A stretch of DNA of 64,000 nucleotides from Solobacterium moorei (lineage in GTDB: Bacteria; Bacillota_I; Bacilli_A; Erysipelotrichales; Erysipelotrichaceae), in the NCBI RefSeq assembly GCF_036323475.1, contig NZ_AP028934.1, positions 1,364,001 to 1,428,000 on the forward strand. The letters are read 5' to 3'. The position numbers were made by a program, and so were the translations under genes. Positions 60,591 to 64,000 of this stretch are shown here, in pieces. The notes under the pieces were generated by a model, which saw only the letters and a list, made by a program, of their open reading frames with translations, ran no database searches and was not told where the DNA came from. Every line of letters starts with the position of its first letter. Within the stretch, counting starts at the first letter, position 1.

Positions 60591-60806
60591 TCAATTTCTC
60601 CCAAGAATAAATAAAATAACATAAATACTAATAGCAGCTAACACAAATGGAATTAAAATCATAGGCATTAAAGCAACGCTATTAGTCAAAAACAAAACGA
60701 ATGACGGCAACTTAGAAATTAAATTAACTAATGAAGAAATAGCATTGAAAATAAATGTAAGAAGAGAACCAAGCGTATCAACAAACGTTTTAAGAAAATC
60801 TAACAT
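60591..60806 (-). CDS. Prophage B: 71-aa membrane protein
   Basis: Identical to the 52343 gene, with two likely membrane segments. Confidence 0.7.
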   Translation of the reverse strand: MLDFLKTFVDTLGSLLTFIFNAISSLVNLISKLPSFVLFLTNSVALMPMILIPFVLAAISIYVILFILGRN

Positions 60807-60809
60807 ATA

Positions 60810-61868
60810 TCACCTATTTCTAAGTTTACCGATTAAAACCAATGCAATACCTAACGTAAGACAGAACATCAAAACATGCTCGAATGGTGTATTAACAACT
60901 AACTTCGTATACGTATCAGATACAAACTTCATCGAATTTATAAACTTTGAATTTGTGAATAACTTAGGTTTAGTATCAATCTTCCCAAGATTGTTATTCA
61001 AATCGTTACTAAACTGTTGCTCAGTATCATGAAGCTGATTAGACGTATTATCAAATTGAGAACGAGTGTTATCAACTAACCCTAACGATTCTTTTAACTT
61101 TGGATCATTAGCATAACCACCCATTAGAGCTATTAACTCATCAAACTTCTTAACAGTTGTAGCCTTAAAATCATTAATCGCACTAACTGAAGATGTAGGA
61201 AGTCCAAAACGAGAACGCTCCAGATCTGTTAACTGCTTTTCCTGTTTTAAAAGTACAGGAACAACAATCAAATCTTTTATATCTGCAAAATCTGGGAAAT
61301 CAATTGAGAAAATACGTTCACCTGGTTTAAACCTGTATGCGTAGTGAAACATAGGAGTACTAGAAGCAGACATAACATACTGTGAAAAAAGTAATTCAAC
61401 ATTACTCATAACACCTTTAGTTTCACGCCCTATATAGACGTTAGACCAAACTTGTCTACTAGATAAAAATTCAAGATAAACATAGTTATCATAATCATTA
61501 AAAGACAAAAAAGCTTTAGGATCATATGTACCTGTGTATCGCCAGTTACCACTAATAGATGGCAATTGAGCTACAAATTTATCTGTAGACTGTGCTACCT
61601 GTGTACCTGTCTGAATAAAACGACAAGAGAAATTTGAAGTTACACTTGACTTAGAATCACAATAAAGCGAATAAGTACCCCCCTGTATCGTCTGACCAGA
61701 AACACCAACACCAGTAGCATGATTAGTTAAACCTTTAGAATCAAAATAAGCATACGCATCTATAGAATCAAACGGAATAACATAACCATCGTTATCTGCA
61801 AAAACAGGTAGAGAAACAAGTTCAATACCTATTAATAACGCTAACGTAATAACAAATATCCTTTTCAT
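60810..61868 (-). CDS. Prophage B: pIII-like secreted, C-terminally anchored protein
   Basis: A 352-residue protein equal to the A copy except in the signal peptide (MKRIFVITLALLIGIELV against MKKIFIITLAVLIGIQVV). The sharp change from diverged to identical inside the signal-peptide codons marks a recombination edge between the prophages. Confidence 0.78.
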   Translation of the reverse strand: MKRIFVITLALLIGIELVSLPVFADNDGYVIPFDSIDAYAYFDSKGLTNHATGVGVSGQTIQGGTYSLYCDSKSSVTSNFSCRFIQTGTQVAQSTDKFVAQLPSISGNWRYTGTYDPKAFLSFNDYDNYVYLEFLSSRQVWSNVYIGRETKGVMSNVELLFSQYVMSASSTPMFHYAYRFKPGERIFSIDFPDFADIKDLIVVPVLLKQEKQLTDLERSRFGLPTSSVSAINDFKATTVKKFDELIALMGGYANDPKLKESLGLVDNTRSQFDNTSNQLHDTEQQFSNDLNNNLGKIDTKPKLFTNSKFINSMKFVSDTYTKLVVNTPFEHVLMFCLTLGIALVLIGKLRNR

Positions 61869-61884
61869 TTCTCTACCCTTTCAA

Positions 61885-62064
61885 CTACTTATTTAAATCG
61901 AAATAATCGCCAATAAATTCCTTAGCATAACTATCAAGCTTAAATAAACTTAAACGCTTAACTTCACCGTTATGCTTCGGAACTAGAAGATAATAATTTG
62001 TATAATGTTTCTCACCTTTATCTACAAATTCTCTCTCAATCTCTACAACAACTTTATTCTCCAT
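61885..62064 (-). CDS. Prophage B: 59-aa first-gene protein
   Basis: Counterpart of the 51080 gene with several substitutions (for example EFVDKGEKHYTN against EIVDKGDKHYKN) and one residue shorter. AAAGGCGGAAG lies ahead of the ATG. It may be the ssDNA-binding protein; unproven. Confidence 0.7.
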   Translation of the reverse strand: MENKVVVEIEREFVDKGEKHYTNYYLLVPKHNGEVKRLSLFKLDSYAKEFIGDYFDLNK

Positions 62065-62099
62065 ATCTTCCGCCTTTCTAAGTTAGTACTAATTAAATT

Positions 62100-62127
62100 T
62101 ATACATGTAATGTATGTTATGCGATTT
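62100..62127 (+). other. Right dif-like Xer site (prophage B/chromosome junction)
   Basis: TATACATGTAA, spacer TGTATG (62111-62116), arm TTATGCGATTT. The right arm is the chromosomal half; the left arm departs from dif and is phage-derived. It points the same way as the left site and lies 36 bases from the xer stop codon. Confidence 0.75.
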
Positions 62128-62139
62128 AAATAATTATAA

Positions 62140-62175
62140 AAGGATGAGTATCTTGTTAGCTACTTACTCATCCTT
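62140..62175 (-). terminator. Terminator of dinB-xer
   Basis: On the minus strand AAGGATGAGTA and TACTCATCCTT form a perfect 11-bp stem that includes the xer stop codon, followed by TTTTATAATTATTT. Confidence 0.85.
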
Positions 62176-63090
62176 ATCCTTCTTCTTTGAAATCTCTAAG
62201 TTTTGTGAAGCTAATGGATTAAAATTATTATATGCATCAAACAATTGTTTATTTTGTACGTGCGTATAGATTTCCGTCGTTTGAATATTACTGTGGCCAA
62301 GAATCTCTTGAATACTCCGTAAGTCAGCACCACCTTGTAACATGTGTGTTGCATAACTATGTCTTAGCTTATGAGGTGTAATATGCTTCTTAAAGTCAAG
62401 TTCAACACATTTACGCTGTAATAAAAGTTCTACATACTTACTAGTAATCTTACGACCAAATCGATTCAGAAAGAATATATTTGTCTTTTTCTGAATTAAA
62501 TTAGCACGAGTAATCGAAATATATTGTTTTAGAAGTGGAATGCTACCCTTAGGAATTGGAACAATGCGCTCCTTATCCCCCTTTCCAAGTACACGAATTT
62601 TTCCTGTATCAAGATCTACACGATTAATTGTAAGATTGCATACTTCAGATACACGTAAACCGCAGCTATAAATCGTTTCTAGCAATGTATGATCTAAATT
62701 ATCTTGGATATTTGTATCATCGAAGGATTGCATTAAACGCTTTATTTCATCCACTGTACAGTATATAGGTAATGTTTTAGGCCCTTTATGTACCTGTAAA
62801 TTTAAACTTGGGTCAGGTTCATCATGCATCATTGTCATAAATTGGTGAAATGAACGTATGGCAGCTGTCATTCTTGCTAATGATGTAGATGCTTTATATT
62901 CACTTTGATTTGCTATGAACTCTTCAATTAATTCTGGTTTTATCTTCTTTGTATTAGTAATACCTTGTTCATCTAAAAACTGCATATATTGCTTTAAATC
63001 ATTTGTATAAGAAGATACCGTACGCTTACTTTTACCTTCATTAATTTTGATATTTGTGAAATATTCTATAAATGCGTCATGAATCTTCAT
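62164..63090 (-). CDS. xerD: Tyrosine recombinase, XerC/XerD family
   Basis: A 308-residue recombinase with the N-terminal SAM-like DNA-binding domain and the catalytic set: Arg in 'CGLRVSEVCNL', Lys in 'VLGKGDKERIVP', 'HKLRHSYATHML', His in 'ILGHSNIQTT' and the nucleophile in 'EIYTHV'. Length fits XerC/XerD (~300), which resolve chromosome dimers at dif. Which of the two it is cannot be settled here. It overlaps dinB by 14 bases and lies right beside the dif-like site. Confidence 0.85.
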   Translation of the reverse strand: MKIHDAFIEYFTNIKINEGKSKRTVSSYTNDLKQYMQFLDEQGITNTKKIKPELIEEFIANQSEYKASTSLARMTAAIRSFHQFMTMMHDEPDPSLNLQVHKGPKTLPIYCTVDEIKRLMQSFDDTNIQDNLDHTLLETIYSCGLRVSEVCNLTINRVDLDTGKIRVLGKGDKERIVPIPKGSIPLLKQYISITRANLIQKKTNIFFLNRFGRKITSKYVELLLQRKCVELDFKKHITPHKLRHSYATHMLQGGADLRSIQEILGHSNIQTTEIYTHVQNKQLFDAYNNFNPLASQNLEISKKKDKDE

Positions 63091-64000
63091 GGGTATTCTC
63101 CTTTAAAAGATTACTGGCTCTTACAAATGCTTTTTTTAATCCAAGCATATCATTTAAATCGTTAATAATATCTTTTGTCTCCGCTTTAAATGCTGCAGCT
63201 TCATCAAATAAATTCAGCTGTGACAAGATATAATTTTCATCCGCAAAATCACCCACTGTAATACCGAGTAAGCGTACCGCTTCCCCCTCTTCCCAGTTAT
63301 CTTCAAACAACGCAATAGCTGCATTATAAATCTCATCAGCACGCCAAATTGGTGCAGATAACTTCATGGCACGAGTTATATTTCTAAAATCATAGTAACA
63401 AATTCGAATATGAATAGAACTACCTATTTTGCTTGCATTTTTAAGACGCTTTGAGAGCGTTCTGGCTAGTGTTCTAATTAATCCAGCTAATTCTTCATAT
63501 TCATTAATATCTTCTAATAGCGTCTCTGAAATGCCCATCGATTTTGCATCCCATTCCGTTTCTAATTCACGATGATCAATACCATTAGCCCGTTCGATAT
63601 AATCATCTGTATTTTTCCCTAATAATTCTCTTAGATTAGCGATATCTTTATAATTTGCTAAATCACCAATCGTTTGGACACCAATTTCTTGCATATATGG
63701 AACTGTTTTATTTCCGATACCACGCATATCCTTGATTGGTAGAGGCCACATCTTTTCTTGAATATCACGAATACGAAGAACAGTAATACCATTCGGCTTC
63801 TTCATATCACTCGCCATCTTAGCTAAAAACATATTCGGAGCAACACCAATAGAGCAAGTTAATCCTAGTTCGTTATAGATTTGTTTTTGTAAAGACCATG
63901 CAAGGTCTAAAGGTTTTTCAAATTTTTTAATTGCCTCTGTCATATCTGCATAGCATTCATCAACCGATGCTTGTTCTACAAGATTTGTGTAGGAACGTAC
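63077..64000 (-). CDS. dinB: DNA polymerase IV (Y family), N-terminus beyond the window
   Basis: A translesion polymerase. The frame continues past 64,000, and the visible start shows the catalytic 'ASVDECYADMT', then 'CSIGVAPNMFLAKMASDMKKPNG', 'MRGIGNKT' (helix-hairpin-helix) and the little-finger domain ('VRLLGITVGDF'). The last residues lack an obvious clamp-binding motif I can name with confidence. It forms an operon with the xer gene. Confidence 0.92.
   Translation of the reverse strand, partial: VRSYTNLVEQASVDECYADMTEAIKKFEKPLDLAWSLQKQIYNELGLTCSIGVAPNMFLAKMASDMKKPNGITVLRIRDIQEKMWPLPIKDMRGIGNKTVPYMQEIGVQTIGDLANYKDIANLRELLGKNTDDYIERANGIDHRELETEWDAKSMGISETLLEDINEYEELAGLIRTLARTLSKRLKNASKIGSSIHIRICYYDFRNITRAMKLSAPIWRADEIYNAAIALFEDNWEEGEAVRLLGITVGDFADENYILSQLNLFDEAAAFKAETKDIINDLNDMLGLKKAFVRASNLLKENTHEDS

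Larger units (their letters stand above)
51280..61870. repeat. Near-identical ~5-kb inverted repeat formed by the two prophages
   Basis: From the pIII-like gene to the end of rep (A: about 51,281-56,280; B: about 56,830-61,868) the two prophages match in inverted order. Checked stretches (coat genes, 71-aa gene) are identical in DNA. Differences sit in the 120-aa gene, the first ~20 codons of the pIII-like gene, the inner origin hairpin and the rep repeat. The centre (~540 bp) holds the two different regulators and the middle dif-like site. Confidence 0.9.
56536..62116 (-). mobile_element. Inovirus-like prophage B (inverted relative to A)
   Basis: The same gene order as prophage A but on the minus strand, about 5.6 kb. 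All genes look intact. Flanks, regulator, variable gene, origin hairpin and repeat number differ from A, so it is a separate phage lineage, not a copy made by assembly. No integrase is encoded. Confidence 0.88.

Noticed and set aside
60745-61032. 95-codon frame antisense to the pIII-like gene, present in both copies
   Set aside because: Conservation is explained by the coding strand being identical; there is no ribosome site or independent support.
51016-62127. The inverted pair as a pure assembly artefact
   Set aside because: The two arms differ in flanks, regulator, 120-aa gene, origin hairpin and repeat number, which a duplicated contig would not show. The inversion itself still needs long reads.
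62164-63090. The recombinase as a phage-encoded integrase
   Set aside because: It lies outside the right junction site, overlaps dinB, and is of Xer type, so it is better read as a host gene.

Overview
The window comes from a low-GC Gram-positive bacterium (Firmicutes/Bacillota). T-box leaders sit before trpS and alaS, there is a lysine riboswitch and an L20-type leader, and Spx, IreB, YlxM, DUF1292, MltG and an Asp23-family protein are all present. Gene content and order resemble Erysipelotrichia-like Firmicutes, but that placement is inference. Bases 1-50,972 and 62,164-64,000 are ordinary chromosome. Bases 51,016-62,127 hold the unusual part.

Layout. 1-5.4 kb: the end of a type VII secretion-like locus (surface protein, shortened EssC-type ATPase, YukD-like protein). 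5.4-14.4 kb: oligopeptidase, an isolated lysine riboswitch transcript on the minus strand, TtcA-like, truB-ribF-RsmF-like, a divergent RelA/SpoT-domain protein, Asp23, and infC-rpmI-rplT. 14.5-29.7 kb: gltX, tRNA-Gln, an HD-rdgB-DUF1461-trmL run, RidA, YitT, T-box-trpS, an ABC exporter, spx, mnmA, recD2 and a DUF2974 hydrolase. 30-50.6 kb: T-box-alaS, ireB-yqgF-DUF1292-mltG-Nudix-udk-greA, comEA-comEC-holA, serine dehydratase, a DNA glycosylase, U32 protein, mscL, smc-ftsY-ylxM and ackA-nrnA. 50.7 kb: the HU gene. Most genes up to here are on the plus strand; those right of 62 kb are on the minus strand.

51.0-62.1 kb: two filamentous-phage (inovirus-like) prophages of about 5.5 kb each, arranged tail to tail as a near-perfect inverted repeat. 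Each carries, in order, a 59-60-aa protein, a secreted and membrane-anchored pIII-like protein, several tiny membrane proteins, two paralogous pVIII-like coat proteins, a Zot/pI-like ATPase, two small unknowns, a two-hairpin intergenic region, an HUH replication initiator and a small regulator. Neither carries an integrase. Three dif-like Xer sites lie at the left edge, the middle junction and the right edge, and the right one is about 36 bp from the stop codon of a xer recombinase gene. Joining the outer arms of the left and right sites rebuilds one dif-like site that originally lay between hup and xer. Together with the switch in coding strand, this suggests the window spans the replication terminus. 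The two prophages differ in their flanks, one membrane protein, the origin-proximal hairpin, a 12-bp repeat inside rep, and the regulator, so they are two related phages rather than one phage assembled twice.

Other points of interest: a lysine riboswitch with its own consensus -35 box but no gene after it, coat paralogues with identical protein tails but heavily diverged codons, recurrent leaderless-looking starts, and several housekeeping proteins with altered domains (EssC, ComEC, SMC, RelA-like, RidA, Spx).
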